Origin: Trichopria drosophilae
Lineage: Eukaryota; Arthropoda; Insecta; Hymenoptera; Diapriidae
Assembly (NCBI GenBank): GCA_030407085.1
Contig: CM059584.1
Coordinates: 122,426,501 to 122,490,500 of the forward strand
Direction of reading: 5' to 3'
Length of the DNA stretch: 64,000 bases
A program made the translations under genes and the position numbers. Below, piece by piece: positions 12,355-25,700 of the stretch. The notes beneath the pieces were generated by a model, which was not told the origin of the DNA, did not search any database, and was given only the letters and a program-made list of their open reading frames with translations. Position 1 is the first letter of the stretch; the number at the start of each line of letters is the position of its first letter.

Positions 12355-12692
12355 ACATCATACTTCATTTTTGGTATACTTCATATATAATACTTCACAC
12401 TTCATACTTCGTGCTTCGTGCATCAAGATTCATACTTCATGCTTCATGCTTTACATACTTTGTATACTCCATACTTTATATACTTCGTGCTTCTTATACG
12501 TCGTATACTTCATATACTTCATACTGCATATACTCCATACTTCACGTACTTCGTATACTTCATACTTCACAATTCATATACTTATGCTTCACGTAATACA
12601 TATATTTCATACTTCATAATTCATATATTACATACATCATTTAGCTTATACTATATATACACTTCATACTTCGCATTTCGTATACTTATCCA
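12355..12692 (+). repeat. Satellite block C
   Basis: Continuation of the TTCATAC / TTCGTATAC satellite on the far side of the nested insertion, in the same orientation as blocks A and B but more diverged (units such as CTTCGTGCTTCGTGC and CTTCATGCTTCATGC). Three overlapping open frames of 81-137 codons across it are repeat artefacts. The array fades out by about 12692. Confidence 0.9.
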
Positions 12693-15381
12693 TATATTCG
12701 GCGTAGTTGAAATTTATAAAAAAAGAAGGGGGAATTCTGAGCATGACAGGGAATATATGAGTGAGGAAGGAATGAATATCCCTCCTTATATATTGTATTT
12801 CAAACGCAATACTTTCATGCAGCATCCGTAAATTGAAGTGCAACTGGCGATACTATTTGCTTAACAAAAACCTAACATTCTCATATCTTGCCTGGAAACT
12901 CTACATAAAAAAATACCGATATTTAGAAGAGTTTTATTATTTCCTTAGTATATTTGACTTTATTAGGGACTGCCCTTTGCAAATATTGTATCCACCTCAA
13001 ACGGTAATTCAAATCAAAACTATATGAAATACGACTTGGTGGAGGTAACTGGTCTGATTTTGTTTAGTTGATTGTGCCACACGATGCCGAATGCACCAGG
13101 AACTCTGTAATACCTAGGCACGCATATAGATTTGTATATATGGGAAATGTATCATTGAAGAAATAGATATTAGCTGGTGAATCTGCTGAAATTAGAAAGA
13201 AGTATATAATATGAAAAAATCTCAGAAACATTGAAATGGATGCCCTAAAACTGCCAAAGTCTTCCTTGCTTACTATATTTTGAACTTTGTATAGAATTTA
13301 TTATACAAGTTACTATATACCAGATGGTGCTATCTGCTTCATTTTTGTAACATTGCTGATACTAAATTCTGTTAAAATTAAAACAAAAACTTCATTTGGG
13401 TGCTTTGCAGTGGAAGGGAAGCTATCCGCAGTGGAATATCCGAGTAAAAGACCCCTTTGTTAAATACATTTACGTATAATTCAGAGGCCTTCGTTTCTAA
13501 CAGTCCGGTTACAACTGATTTCGTGAGAATTAGTTACTTATGCCAGAGTTTAGTATTTACTACTAGTTTCTGATTTGAAAAAATTAATTTTTCACATTTT
13601 TGAGGGTATATTTGAAGGGTACAGACCGATCGAAAAAGTTATTTAAAAAATTAAATTACATTTTTTACCCTAATAGATACTAGAAAGATCACCTAAAAAT
13701 GTACATAATTCTTGTGATTTTCTTCCTACTAAAAATAAAGATAATCAATGCTCAGTGGTTTATGGAATTTTTACATTTTCAATGAGCAGAGTTGTTATAT
13801 TTTCAAATTTCTTGAAGCACATGAAGGTAAATTGAAATTAAAAAATGAAACCTCCCTTATACTGTGTCATAATTGGTAGACAATAAACTTTAGAGCAATG
13901 TAAAAAAAATGGCCAATATGATGCTCGTAACTCGGAGCTCTAATATTTTTGTTATCGTTAAATTTTTAATTGTTCAATAACAACAAAGTAGAAAGGTTAG
14001 AAAATCATGATATAACTTTTGTGTAGGATAGCATAACTGTAAATATAATTGTACATCTTTAACTTATATTTTTAAAGAGTAAACAAATAACATAGTAAGT
14101 GTTATATTTACACATAGTCCTACAATAGAGTTTAATTCGTGTAAACTGGGACCGCTTTGATAGGCATTTCTCATCTTTCAGCAGCTACATATGCACAGCT
14201 ATACAGAAATCGGAGGTACCGAGTTTTATATAAAACCCGGCGTATTCGTCAAGCTTTTAATTAACTTTTCGTACTGGAGAAGTACTTGAAACAAGAAACC
14301 GCAGCCGGCATACTTCGTTGATTTCCATTCCCATAAAAACTGAATGTTTCCTAGGTTGCACGTAGAGCTTATTACCGTTTTGAAAGGCTTGAAAGCTCAA
14401 TGCAGCGCGATTTATCATTCTTCTATACTAATCTAAGAATAATCAAATATTTAATTTGAATATTGAACGCACAAAACAAGAATTTAAATTCACTGACTAC
14501 CGACATTTACAATATAAAATACAAATTGTTATTTTATATATTTTATATTTTATTATTATCGCAGCTCTTCATCGGCAGTATTATTAATTTGGCGGCATCA
14601 ATTCAGCAGATTCATGAATATTTCATGTATTTCTACTGGATGTTGTATAATTTTACATAATTTTACGAAATGCCGCTAATATCCGCTTCTTAATTTTTAT
14701 TTAATTTTGTCCTATTATTTTTGGAATTTGCATAATAACGCGTAATCAACAAATTATTATACTACACTTTGCTACAGAACATTCGAAACCTACGTACCTT
14801 ATTTGATTATGCAAACTAGAATGCATATAAACTATAGATATTGAAATATTTTAGCATTCCAGTGAAAATTCTAACTCGGCAACATCGGTAAATTGCGATC
14901 AGCAAATACTGTGGATGCAGCAGTCAATCAAAACGCTCTGATTGATTTGTCTATGTCGGCGAAAACTCGCTGACATTGACACGGAATTTACTAGACGAGA
15001 GAAAATATTTGGTGTGCTACTTCACTCCCTGCAAATTCCTCTAAATATTTTGCCGGGCAAATCCAACCTTAAATAACCAATTTCGCTGTAATAGTATCTT
15101 CGTATATAATAATTTCTAACTCCGTACGCGAAATTCAATTTCATTGTCGCACACTAAAAACGGTGCTCGAAAAACTCGGGTACAAATTACTTATTTCGCG
15201 CACTAGTATCGTAATGTATTATTTTCTCACTGCAGTCATGGAAAAAATTAAATATTTATTATTTAGAGAGCTACTCAATAGTTACAGTAGCTTAAATTTA
15301 GATAGTTATTAAAGTCAATTCAAACTTACTTAAACTAAATGCAAGTATGAAACAATTAATATTTAGTTTCCCGTGGAACAC
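12693..15381. other. Non-coding stretch with richer islands at 14.1-14.4 and 14.85-15.2 kb
   Basis: No gene supported. Bases 14140-14420 and 14850-15200 have more balanced composition and few simple runs, unlike the AT-rich DNA around them. They may be conserved non-coding DNA. A 65-codon frame at 14463-14660 and a 64-codon frame at 12833-13027 have no recognisable motif. Confidence 0.5.
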
Positions 15382-15383
15382 TA

Positions 15384-15695
15384 CACGGAGAAAAATGACT
15401 CCGATGGATTAGCTGATTCATATCAGCTAAAATTTTCGGCTGGAATTGCCGAAAATATATGCAATTTTAGCTGTTTTGATTCCGCTAATGTAGCCTTAAC
15501 CCTACTCAATTCGCGCTTAGCTCTAAAGTTCCGCTACATTAGCAGGTTTGTTCCGTTAAATTTGCGGACTTTTTCAGTAAATTTAGCTGAAATTATCGGG
15601 TATCCCTAACGGAATTCCAACAGCTGTCCCAATAGGATAAAATTGGTAGAATCTGCGGATTTTTCGGCTGATTTTACTGATTATTTTTCTCCGTG
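15384..15695. mobile_element. MITE with CACGGAGAAAAAT terminal repeats, TA-flanked
   Basis: Left end CACGGAGAAAAAT and right end ATTTTTCTCCGTG are perfect inverted repeats, each bordered by TA (15382-15383 and 15696-15697). This is the pattern of Tc1/mariner-type insertion at TA. The 312-bp interior carries several TTAGCTGA / TCAGCTAA and CGGCTG words near both ends, which look like subterminal repeats. An open frame of 78 codons at 15373-15609 starts outside the element and runs into it, and is not a gene. The element is non-autonomous. A relative with CACGGAAAAAA ends is nested at 31157-31302. Confidence 0.78.
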
Positions 15696-15697
15696 TA

Positions 15698-17087
15698 CCA
15701 ATTTAGAAATTAAATTTTTTCAGCCTAAGAATTTAACAGTTATTTTAATTTAATTCTTAATAATTTAATGATTTAACTTGCGGTACTCCTAAGGGCTGAA
15801 AGTGCATAACTAGGCCAATTTGATAAATCTAGATGGCTGACTCAACCACAAGTTTTTGTTCACAATTAAAAAATTGCTTAAAGAAAATTTAAATTAGCGT
15901 GAGCATAATTATAAAGTTCTTCCATTAACACTTCACCAAACCATCACTATCAATATCTAAATTCATCCTGCGTGTAATTAAGAGAAGCGGGATCTAGAAA
16001 GGAAGGAGGAGAGAACTAAGCGATCCATAAATAATCCACCAAGAGGAACTTGGCAAATGGTAGTGCGGCCAATCTGATAAATCACGCTCTGAATATTTAG
16101 TGGTTCCAGGCGCGATATTATCAGATCGTGGCTTATCGGAGTTGCACTAGGTTGCTGCACTTTTCTTTTCTCTCTGTCTTTCCACTAGATTCCATTTTCT
16201 TATTTTCTTTCCGCTTTGTTTCAATATTTTTCCCTGGCCGCAAAGGCACCTCTGTATGGTTTGCTTAGTACGGAATATATTCTGTATGTATGACCTCTGC
16301 TGTGATATTCCGATAAAATGACAGAATTTTAACCTGGAATTTTAATAAGGAATTGCATAAGTGCACTTCATGGATAGTTAACACAATTACATAGCATTTT
16401 ACTGATATTGCATTATCATACGTTTGATGTATGTAATCTAATGGGTCTGAAAGATTCTTGGCAATGATTCCACATAGAGTCGTAGCTAATAGGAAAAGAG
16501 ATCGTTTAACTTTTTTGTCGTCTCTGTGAAAATGTACGATAAAATAAATTCGTTGCTAAGTGGGTCTAATGACCGAAAATGTTTCGAATTTCGGTACTGG
16601 TCTATGGCAGAAATGATATTTCAAATTGTGAAAAATTCGACATTTTATGTTATTTAATGCAAAAGTTCATATAATTAGATACGAACTCGACAAAAATCAA
16701 TACAGTTTTATCTACGAATCGCATATAATTCCCAATATCGAATTTAAAAATGGTTTTAAATCTAAGATGAAGTACATTTTAAATTAATCGAAATCGTTCA
16801 ATAATAGCATAGTTAAGTAATGTTTATAAATTTAACAAATACTTTTTTTGCAATTTTCATTAATTTTTTTCAAAATATATAAAATTGTCAGGATAAATTA
16901 ATATTAATACGACCATTGTAAATAAAATGTAAGGAACGTCAACATTATTGAAAAGTCAATTATGGTCGTCAACAAACTTGAAAAAAGAAAATAATTTTCA
17001 CGTTACAGTTATTTAATCAAAAAGTTTAGACAATTTTGTTGCAGATATGAATTTTTCATTCATATGGATGATTCTTATGAATCGGTT
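15698..17087. other. Non-coding stretch with a richer, pyrimidine-biased patch at 16.0-16.3 kb
   Basis: Bases 15970-16270 have higher G+C and a pyrimidine-rich run (CTTTTCTTTTCTCTCTGTC). GGCCAATCTGATAAATC at about 16067 closely repeats GGCCAATTTGATAAATC at about 15812, a short direct repeat of unknown meaning. A 60-codon minus-strand frame at 15978-16160 is not recognised. The rest is plain AT-rich DNA. Confidence 0.5.
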
Positions 17088-17095
17088 CCTAAAAT

Positions 17096-17302
17096 GGGTG
17101 CGAGTCGAAAAACCGACAGGTCAAGAAACCAACAGTCAAAAAACCGACAATTCGACAGTCAAAAAACCGACATTTCAAAAAATGGCTGCCCGCTTGTCGA
17201 TGTGTATAATTTTTATATGTCGGCTTTTTGACTGTCGGCTTTACGACTGTCGGTTTTTTGACTTGTCGGCTTTTTAATTTGTCGGTTTTACGACCTACAC
17301 CC
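17096..17302. mobile_element. 207-bp MITE with 8-bp duplication and internal tandem-hairpin repeats
   Basis: The element reads GGGTGCGAGTCG at the left and, reverse-complemented, GGGTGTAGGTCG at the right. Both sides are flanked by the perfect 8-mer CCTAAAAT (17088-17095 and 17303-17310), a clear target duplication. Eight-base duplications are typical of hAT elements, though Merlin and P elements overlap in size. The interior is unusual. The left half is a tandem array of ~15-16-base units of the form GTCAAAAAACCGACA, and the right half is a matching array in the opposite orientation (TGTCGGTTTTTTGAC). The whole element can therefore fold into a multi-register hairpin. A 76-codon open frame at 17047-17277 starts upstream of the element and runs into it, and is not a gene. 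Confidence 0.83.
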
Positions 17303-17310
17303 CCTAAAAT

Positions 17311-19929
17311 ACGTCACCAATGTGATTTCTAATTTTCAGAAAGAGATTCTGTTATGACATTTTTGTAATTTCGGTTTGCTATAAAGTTATAAAAATAGTA
17401 TACATTAACCAACTTTTTAAGCTTATAAATCAATTTTAAATGGCAGTATGGGCCTTATGGTCTAGGTAATATCTAATAAAACAACAAAAATCAATTTTAA
17501 TTTGTCTTTTTCATTTTCAACTGCATTAGATTGTATACAGTCGTTATTTCATCTTACGAATCTGTTTTTTATTTCTGATGCTTCATTTTGTTGTTTACTT
17601 AGTAAACTAACTAAAATACAAAAATAAATTCTAGAGTTTGCTGCTAATGAGTTGATTTTTTACATTTATTACTAAAATTTTACATGTTTAACATAGTCGT
17701 TTATCAATTCTGTATTTTCAAATTATTAATACATTTAAAATGGCATTTATAAATAATAAATTTTTTTCTAAGGAAAAACGCTTCTAACGAAAATTTCATG
17801 ACTTTTTATTATTATTTTAGTCGAATACTTTTGGGATAAAAGCTAAGGATACCAGCAACATTAATAAATGAGTCCAAAGAAGTGGAAAAATCTGGAGAAA
17901 TTAAGAATCATTTCCATTATAAATGATATATTTTAAAATTATAATCAGATATTATTTATTATTATTTGCTTAAAAGTTTTTTCTTTGCAAAAAGAGACTT
18001 AATTTTCAACGTTGCATTGAACTTCTGCTTCTAAGTGAAAAACTCAACATCTTATTTCATGTTTACTATTGCTATTAATAAAACACTTTCAATTGTATTT
18101 TTAAACATTCTTTTAAAATGTTACGTCCGTACAAGTTATCCTTTACGTGGATTTTCTAGTTTAAGTAGTTGCTTTACGACATAAAACCTGGAGAAGTATG
18201 ATACTGAAAGTATAAGAAGATGCGGGTTAAATACCAGACGTTACATACGGACGAGGAAAGACATAAACGTACAAAATGAGTAAAGATAAAATTTTCAAAA
18301 GGTTTAATTCCGGGTGTAACTCTAAGGGCCGAACAAATTAGATTTTGAATGCTATAAACATTTCGAGCTAAGCATCGGAAATAAACTGAATATGATATCG
18401 TTCAAGTAAAATGCTTCTTTATGTTTTTAACTTGCAATGTTCAAAAAATCATATTCATTATTGTAATATTGTATATGGAACAAGCATGAAATTGTATTTA
18501 ATATACCAAGTAATTTTAATGGCAAACGCATTGAGAGTAAAAAAGATTGTTTGATTATTACACAGTGAATTATTCAAATACAAACTGGGAAAATTCATAT
18601 GTTTTAAATAATGTTCAGATATTTTTAAAAAATATTTTTATATTTCATCTTGGGAGTTATTAACATGACAATAAATAATGTATAATTATTTTACACACTG
18701 TTCATTTAATAGAAATTATGATTTTTAATACCGTTTTAGTAATATATCAGAACTTTAAAATAGAGAAAAGAAAAATAAAGAAAAGAAAAAAAAACACTTT
18801 TTCCAAATACAACAGTGTTAATATAATATTGAATTATTATATTTTTACCAATTAATCAAATATTAAATGTCGTGAATTATAATTTAAAAGTAAAGGAATG
18901 TTATAAAATTACTTGTGTGGAATTAATTGTATTTTTACATAAAGAAGGCACTACTTTACAAACTAATTACGTATAATTTACATAGACAAATGTAAAAATG
19001 AGGACTTCAAAACATACTTTCAGCTGCCTTTTCACCGTGAAGTTTATTTAAAATTGTCTAGTTTACTTTAAGCTGTATGCATTTATTTAACATATTCCGT
19101 TTTTTCAAATTAAAGGCAAAAAAGCTGAAAATTGTTTTTATTCTCTGTACTGCAGGGAAAATGTTTATGCAGTTAAAATTAATGACAATTTCCGAAATTC
19201 AGGATGTTTCAAATTGGGTGGGTTTTCTTGAAAGTTTCAAATTTTTCGACAATATTTAAAAATATTAAGTTTTATGAATGATCAATAAAAAACCTAAAAA
19301 TATTCTCCATTTCGAAAATTTCTGCTTAGAGATCTACCGTAGTTATTATTAACAACAAAAATTGAAGTTTTATCACATAATTTGAGTGAATTAAGTACTT
19401 ACTAAAATATGTAACAAAAATGAAGTGAAGAAAACTAATACTATTGTGTAAATTCTATTTAATAATTGTTATTTTTAGGTAAACTTGATTAATGTTTTCA
19501 GTAGAATTAACTAATAATATTTTTTAACCTCAATTTTGCTTAGAAGTATTCGCAAAATAGCTTCAATGGCAAAATAAAATCTGTGATTTGGGATGAAATT
19601 TTGATAAAAATCAAAGTACGTCAATAACTATTGGGGTCAGAAGGTAACTTAATCTAGATATAAAAGTTTAATAAGAAAAGTGTGTCTTGTCTGGAATTCT
19701 AAATGACGTTATATTATAGAAAAAAGAATAAAAAATTCACATATATATATAGATAGAAATTTGTTAATCTCATAAGATGGGTATACTAACCGGTAGAGAA
19801 TGTGGTCGTTTCCGGTTACATAATTATTGGGAAGAGGGTAGTACTGAAACATAAGTGTAATATGATAATTTAATATTTACATAAATTAAGGTAATAAATG
19901 ATCTGAATTAAGCTAAGCAGATTATAATT
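17311..19929. other. AT-rich stretch, nothing recognised
   Basis: Long AT-rich sequence without genes or convincing repeats. An 8-mer CGTCCGTA at about 18126 recurs at about 18247 in inverted orientation with loose flanking similarity, too weak to call an element. A short TATATATATA run lies near 19742. Confidence 0.6.
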
Positions 19930-20190
19930 CAATGTTTATTCACTAGAAAAATACTATGAATTAATTAGTAATAATTTTTTAACGAAATGGGAAAATTGAC
20001 TATTTCGTTAGTCAAATATTATTTTTTTACTATCAAATTAGTAGTATCAACACTGCACTATTAGTATTTTACTAATATATTCGTAGTTTTTTACTTCGTA
20101 TTAGTGAAAAATTGACTAATTTATGGTAACCCATTTTTCATTTTACTTTAGTATTTTCTTAGATCTAAATTCAGATTCAGAGAGCATATA
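19930..20190. repeat. Partial copy of the GTGGGTTACC dispersed AT-rich element family
   Basis: The right part reads GGTAACCCATTTTTCATTTT followed, after a short gap, by ATTCAGATTCAGAGAGC. This is the same ordered pair of blocks seen at 31350-31385 and 33265-33321. The interior is dominated by TTAGTAA / ACTAAT words, as in the other copies. A matching left end is not evident, so this copy appears truncated or too diverged. Confidence 0.5.
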
Positions 20191-23100
20191 TAATAAAACT
20201 TGATTTTACATTTGAATTTGCTATTTAATGTATTCAAATTTGATTTTTGTTATGATTATATAATGTAATGCATTTTTACAGAAATAAATTTAGTCAGATT
20301 TCGTATATCATCACGTACAATTGTAAATTATTAATTTTCCTTTGCTAAATACAAATTTAAAAAAATAATTTCGGATTTTAATTAAGTGATTTTCAGCAAC
20401 TCAGTAGTCTACTGATGTACACTGCAGTGTACAGTGTACGCAATTTTAAATACTGTGACTAAATACGCCCTGAAATTTTCATTTGCACTAATTACCCTAA
20501 CGCAACTGTAACAACGAAGAAACTAATTAGCTGAATAACATTTAGCAGTTAATTGACTATCCCTTAAAAAAGTTCGTCTACATAGGTAAATTAAATATTT
20601 TACATATGCTGACTTTTAGCTAAAATAAAAATAGCAAAATAAACAATATTGACAGGATTTGTCTAATTAACAAATTTATTTTTTTTATTATTTTCGCTGC
20701 AATTTTACAGGGAGTCATTAGGTAGATTTTTTCATAGTAATTAAATTTGCTAACAAATTTTTAAAGTCGAGTTTCCCGTAAAAAAAATAATAAAATTGTT
20801 GTATTAATGAAGAAATAAACAGTACTGCTTTGATTCGAAGATTACAGTTAAATATCATGAATGTTTAATTTTCTGTTAACATGATTAAAATGAAGTTTGT
20901 TTCTTACATATCTAATATCAACTATACGTAATATTTAATACTTAAATATAACTAATATTTTCTTCAATACAAATTTTTAAGACCTCAAAAGATTTTTTTA
21001 AAGAAATGCTGCATGCAAAATCATTTTTATCGCTTTTTAATTTCATTTTATCTGTATAATTCTTTAGTTTTTAAACAAGTGCAAGATAAAATATATTTAT
21101 TGTATATTTTCGCATCAATTTCATAATGTAACCCCCAAGAAATATTAGGCTTAATCATGGAAACCACAGCAAAATAAAAGATATTTAAATTATGTTTTAT
21201 AATATAAGTATTTGAGTACAAAAAATATTTTGTTAAGTAAATTGATCATAAAAAAGATACCGTTTTAGAGTAATCTGCGATGCAAAATGAGTTCCGTTTA
21301 ATATTTCAGTTAGAATAACGTTTTGTTTCTATAAGACTGATTTTATGGATTAAAAAGAACTGAATAATTTCCTAAGCCGAAAATGTCCCATAATGTTTAT
21401 AAAAAAAATGTCTTCATAGAAAGATAATTTTGGCAAAAGACACATATAAAAAACACTTTTTTTTAATACAAATAGAGCATTTAAAGATTTAAGGATGATA
21501 TCACAGAACATTTAAAGGGCATTTAGATATTTCTTAGGCTCACTATTTTGAAATCTTATTTTTAAGATCTATACAGCATCTTTATTGTAATAAAAAATTT
21601 TTCAGAATATCAACTACTGTCTCCTCTATTAAAAAAGTTCACATATAAGACGGGTTTAGTAACGTCTTACCATAATTAAAGTAGACATGAAATTTGGACA
21701 TTTTAACTGCATTATCAACTTTACTTAAGTATGCAACATCTGCTCCTGTGAATTTAAAATTCCCTCCACGTTCAACCTCTATTTCTTGGAATGAAATTCA
21801 AAATCTTAAAAGTTGAGAGCATGACTATTAAAAGAACTGGTACTGGAATGGAAAACAAAGCCTAAAACGAGGGATTTTTTTAAAATTGAGTCGATTGAAA
21901 CTGGTGACAGGACGAGTTTCAGAGGGAATGAATGGGCCGAGGCGGTGCAGGAGCCGACACTTAAGAGCAATTGTGCACTCCCACTCTATTACTATAGAGT
22001 TCTCTATAATAAGCGAAAAGTCAATAACAGGCGCTACTAAAGTCGCGGATAAAAAGTTTTTCAAAAGACTGTAAACCGCCGTCTATTACCCTGAATGCAA
22101 CGCCTTAGCGAAAGAGCACCCCGGAATGATATATAGAATGGAAAAGGGCACTTAATGTGTTAATTTTATACTTTTTCTTTCCTTCTAGTACTTTTACATT
22201 AGGTATACGATTTTTTCAAATAGATGGAAATTACGAAGTTAATGAACGAAAGTGAAGTGAAATATAAAAAAAATGTGTTTCTGTATATTATATTGCCTGA
22301 TATATTCGGCGATTAGCTCCATAATGAGCTACAAGAAATATTTAGGAGTAAGTTTTTTATCGATAATAGGAGTTTTCTTATTTTTACGACCAAGCAATTT
22401 TTTACGTTGAAGTTAAGTACTTCGTTAGTGTCATGTGCAGAGCAGTCGTTCATTACTTTTTATTGACGATGGCTATGCACAGCATGAAACTACAGAGTAA
22501 GTCGATTCTAGTTCTTTCTCCGTTGCAGGTTAACGTTATTATGGACCTTCAGATGGAAGGTTATGTCAAATGAAGAATGATGCCAGATGATATGTGAATG
22601 ATGTTTAATGCCTTTGGATTATGTCTGAGAAGAATTACAATAAAAGATAGTCTAATAATTATATCTTAATTGACTCTATTAGTTATTATTCAATATCATC
22701 TGATACTGACGTCAATTGACATCATTTTCATTTATCTACAGTTACATTGGATATCGTCTGGATTTTAGTTATTTGATATAATATGATATTTCTTAAAAAT
22801 AGACTTAGATAAAAATTTGGATGATTTTAAAAGTTGATGCCTGAATCCTATCACAAATGCGTAGAAATAAGCCGAAATGGAAATTAAACAGAAAAAATTC
22901 AGTTCCTCTTTGAACTATTTTTAATTCTTTTTTTCTTAATCATTTTTGTCACCAGAATCCATTTTTATAAAAAAAATAGTCTGGGAAGAAAATCACTTAA
23001 ATGTTAATTTAGTGTGTTGGAACTTATTCAATATTTGGAAAATATTCACACTTTGACACTCGTACAACTCTAAAAAGGACGCATGCATAAGAGGCAATGT

Positions 23101-24729
23101 AATTTCAAAAAATTTTAATTACATATTATTTTAGACTTCTAAATATTAGAAAAACATTACCTCCTGGCGACGAAGGTATAAAACTGTGTCTATTTGGTAC
23201 TTTCAGAATTTTTTATGAATTATTTCTGACTTTTGGAGAATTTATCAGATCTCTGCGATAGGGGAATAGCTGTATGCTCCAGTTTTTCAGGCACTAAATT
23301 GTGTGTTATTCTAATCCGTAAATGATGAGAGGGAAGTGGAAGTAACAATGTGACTCTCAGTTTCGCGTAAAAGATACCAAGAAACCTGCGAATAGCCCAC
23401 TTTTTAAACAACCGTCTATTTTTACGTGCGGTCGGTCAGATGTTTTACATCGCGTGTATGGTCGACCGAAAGAGAATAATTATTGCGCTTGAGCTTGCGG
23501 TAGATAATTGTAGGATAAATCGAAGCTCTTAAAATTTACTGAATGTACATTGTTTGCAATTTATTGTCGCTGGTTTGTAAAAAGTCTAGTAAAATTTTGT
23601 TCGTTTATTTGCAGACATCTTATTGTCATAAATTAAAAAAAAGCATTGAAAACGTGGATTTTAAACTGTGGTTAACTCGGAGATAAAAGTGTAAATTTAT
23701 AAACAATTCCTGGTTTCTTGCAGAGACAATTGTTTAATTAATTCTGTTTTTAATTTCTCTTAACTACTTTTTTAGTAGGGGCAGCACTTATTTCTTACCT
23801 GAAATTTGTTGCAGAAGCAATTTGACAAGTTATTCAAGTAAATTATTTGCAAACACGGTTAGGATTGTTAAAACATTGTAAAAGTATGACATGGGGTAAA
23901 ATATCAAAATATATTAAATTATTACATAGCCAGAATATAGAAAATGTAATTAAAGTGACAAGACTAGTTTATTTATAAAATTTTTTGTTATACAACAATT
24001 CCTCTTACTATGCTAATAAATCCGGATTGCCCATCTAACAACATTTCAGGTATCGGGCACCAAAAATTTTTTTGCGAAAAATACAAAAGTACTGATTCTG
24101 CGTTAAATTTAAAACGTAGTAGAATCTTTACTATACATATCAATGGGATACTCTCATAGATAGAACAGCCAAGGTACTGATTGCAGATATAAATATACGA
24201 AGCTTTACGTATAGAGAACTAGTTTTTGCTCTGTAATTTTAATTAAGAGTTTATTGATTGGTGAATAATGGAGAAGAAATAATTATAAATACATGGTCAT
24301 TGACTTAAAATCAAAACAATAAAAAAAACAAAAGCAAAAGATCTAATGTTAAGTATCGGTATATTATAAATTTAAAATTAAACGGGAGGGATTAAATAAT
24401 GAAAAATTTTAAACAAAAGAAAGGACAAAAAATGAGATAAATTTTGGTAAAAATTAAATAAAATTTTCGGCCAGGAATTACGACCCTATTCAAAAAAGTG
24501 AAAAATAGATATGAAGCAATCCATCTACTTCTCTCTCAAATTTTCTTATAAGTTAATTATGGAGAAATTATATACATAGAAAAGAAAGAGTGTAATTACC
24601 CATCTAAAAGAAATAATTAGAAGTTAATGTGAAAAACAATAATTTTTTCATAAGAATACTATAAATTTCTGGCAATTTAGATTTTCAATATCTAATATTG
24701 ACAGTATTTGTAGTATTTTTTATGAAAAA
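20191..24729. other. Non-coding stretch with GC-richer islands at 21.86-22.11 and 23.2-23.5 kb
   Basis: No gene is recognisable. Bases 21860-22110 have much higher complexity and G+C and carry overlapping open frames on both strands (about 60-78 codons), none with known motifs. Bases 23210-23520 are similar. A 16-bp perfect palindrome GTACACTGCAGTGTAC lies at 20417-20432, and a full CRE-type TGACGTCA at 22707-22714. The rest is AT-rich. Confidence 0.5.
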
Positions 24730-25700
24730 ATTTTCAATTTCTTTTTTTCTGAAATTGTTGCTTTCTGATGCAAGAATTTTAACATTGGTATAATCAAAAC
24801 TATGCCCTGTCTCAAATCTATGAATAGTTAAGCCAGTTTAGTTTTTTTCATCTCCTTTTATATTCCGTTGGTGTTCTTAGATGCGTATCTCTAATCGTCT
24901 TCCTTTCGGTCCTATATAACACTATGCAGTGTAGACATGGAATCTGGTAAACTACATGGCTAATTTTTTGTATATTTTATAGTCTTTTCCTAATTTAATA
25001 TCTACCACCTATATTGTTACCAATAGGTTTTGATACTAAACGGATTTTATCCTTTCTTAACCTAGCTGTTAGATAGCTTAACTTACCAATACATTCGTTA
25101 ATTAAATTATTATGGTATCCATTTTGATATAGAATTTGTCTAACTAAATGTAAGTTTTTCTGTCTAAGTCTAATCTGAGATAGTTTAATTGCTCGGTTTA
25201 TTAAACCCAAAACAACACTAATTTTGATGCAAAATGGATGATTAGAGAGAAAATTAAGATATCTATCCAACTACGTATCTTTATGATACCAATCAGTATC
25301 CAAAAAACTATTATTTTTTCAAATCTAAAAAACTGATTGTATTATTGTATTCTATTTGTTTTGTAAATTTAATTCTATTACGAAAACCTTTTATTTTATG
25401 TAATTATTTTTGTAAAATATAATCATCTTGACCTTGGAGGATAGAAATAGGAATGTCATCAACAAATCTTATATAAGAAGGTAATTTAAAGTTTAACTTA
25501 TTTATTAAAATATTTTCTAAAAATTCCATGAATAAATCTTTTGTTTTAATAATTACTTTTCTCTGAAGAGGGCTACAATCCAAGAGCCAAAATGTCATAT
25601 TTTTATTTTTAATTTTATATAAATTTTTATTTAAATCGCCTTTTTTCTTCCTTTTTATGGGGAACTTTTTTTAACACTACTCATACAATATTATTTACAG
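24730..25700 (-). pseudogene. Penelope-like retroelement relic (RT core, thumb and GIY-YIG), minus strand
   Basis: Read on the minus strand, three separate frames line up in the domain order of a Penelope-like element. First comes FMEFLENILINKLNFKLPS followed by FVDDI (25452-25466). The latter is the YxDD-type catalytic motif of reverse transcriptase. Next comes FTKQIEYNNTISFLDL (~25330-25380), then LDTDWYHKDT and RYLNFLSNHPF with the following thumb region (to 24995). Last is the GIY-YIG entry motif HVVYQIPCLHC (~24930-24960) and its distal block HRFETGHSFDYTNV (~24790-24830). The reading frame is broken by frameshifts and stops, including a stop before RYLNF. In the GIY-YIG core, the YIG-like position reads YRT. 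Parts upstream of the palm domain are not recognisable. The copy cannot be functional. The family assignment rests on motif order and the combination of RT with GIY-YIG, which is specific to this group. Confidence 0.87.

Noticed and set aside
12351..12831. Open frames of 81, 82 and 137 codons
   Set aside because: Products of satellite block C in three frames, not genes.
17104..17296. Regular repeats with spacers suggesting a CRISPR array
   Set aside because: Units are ~15 bases with no proper spacers, they reverse orientation midway, and they lie inside a transposon with a clear 8-bp duplication.
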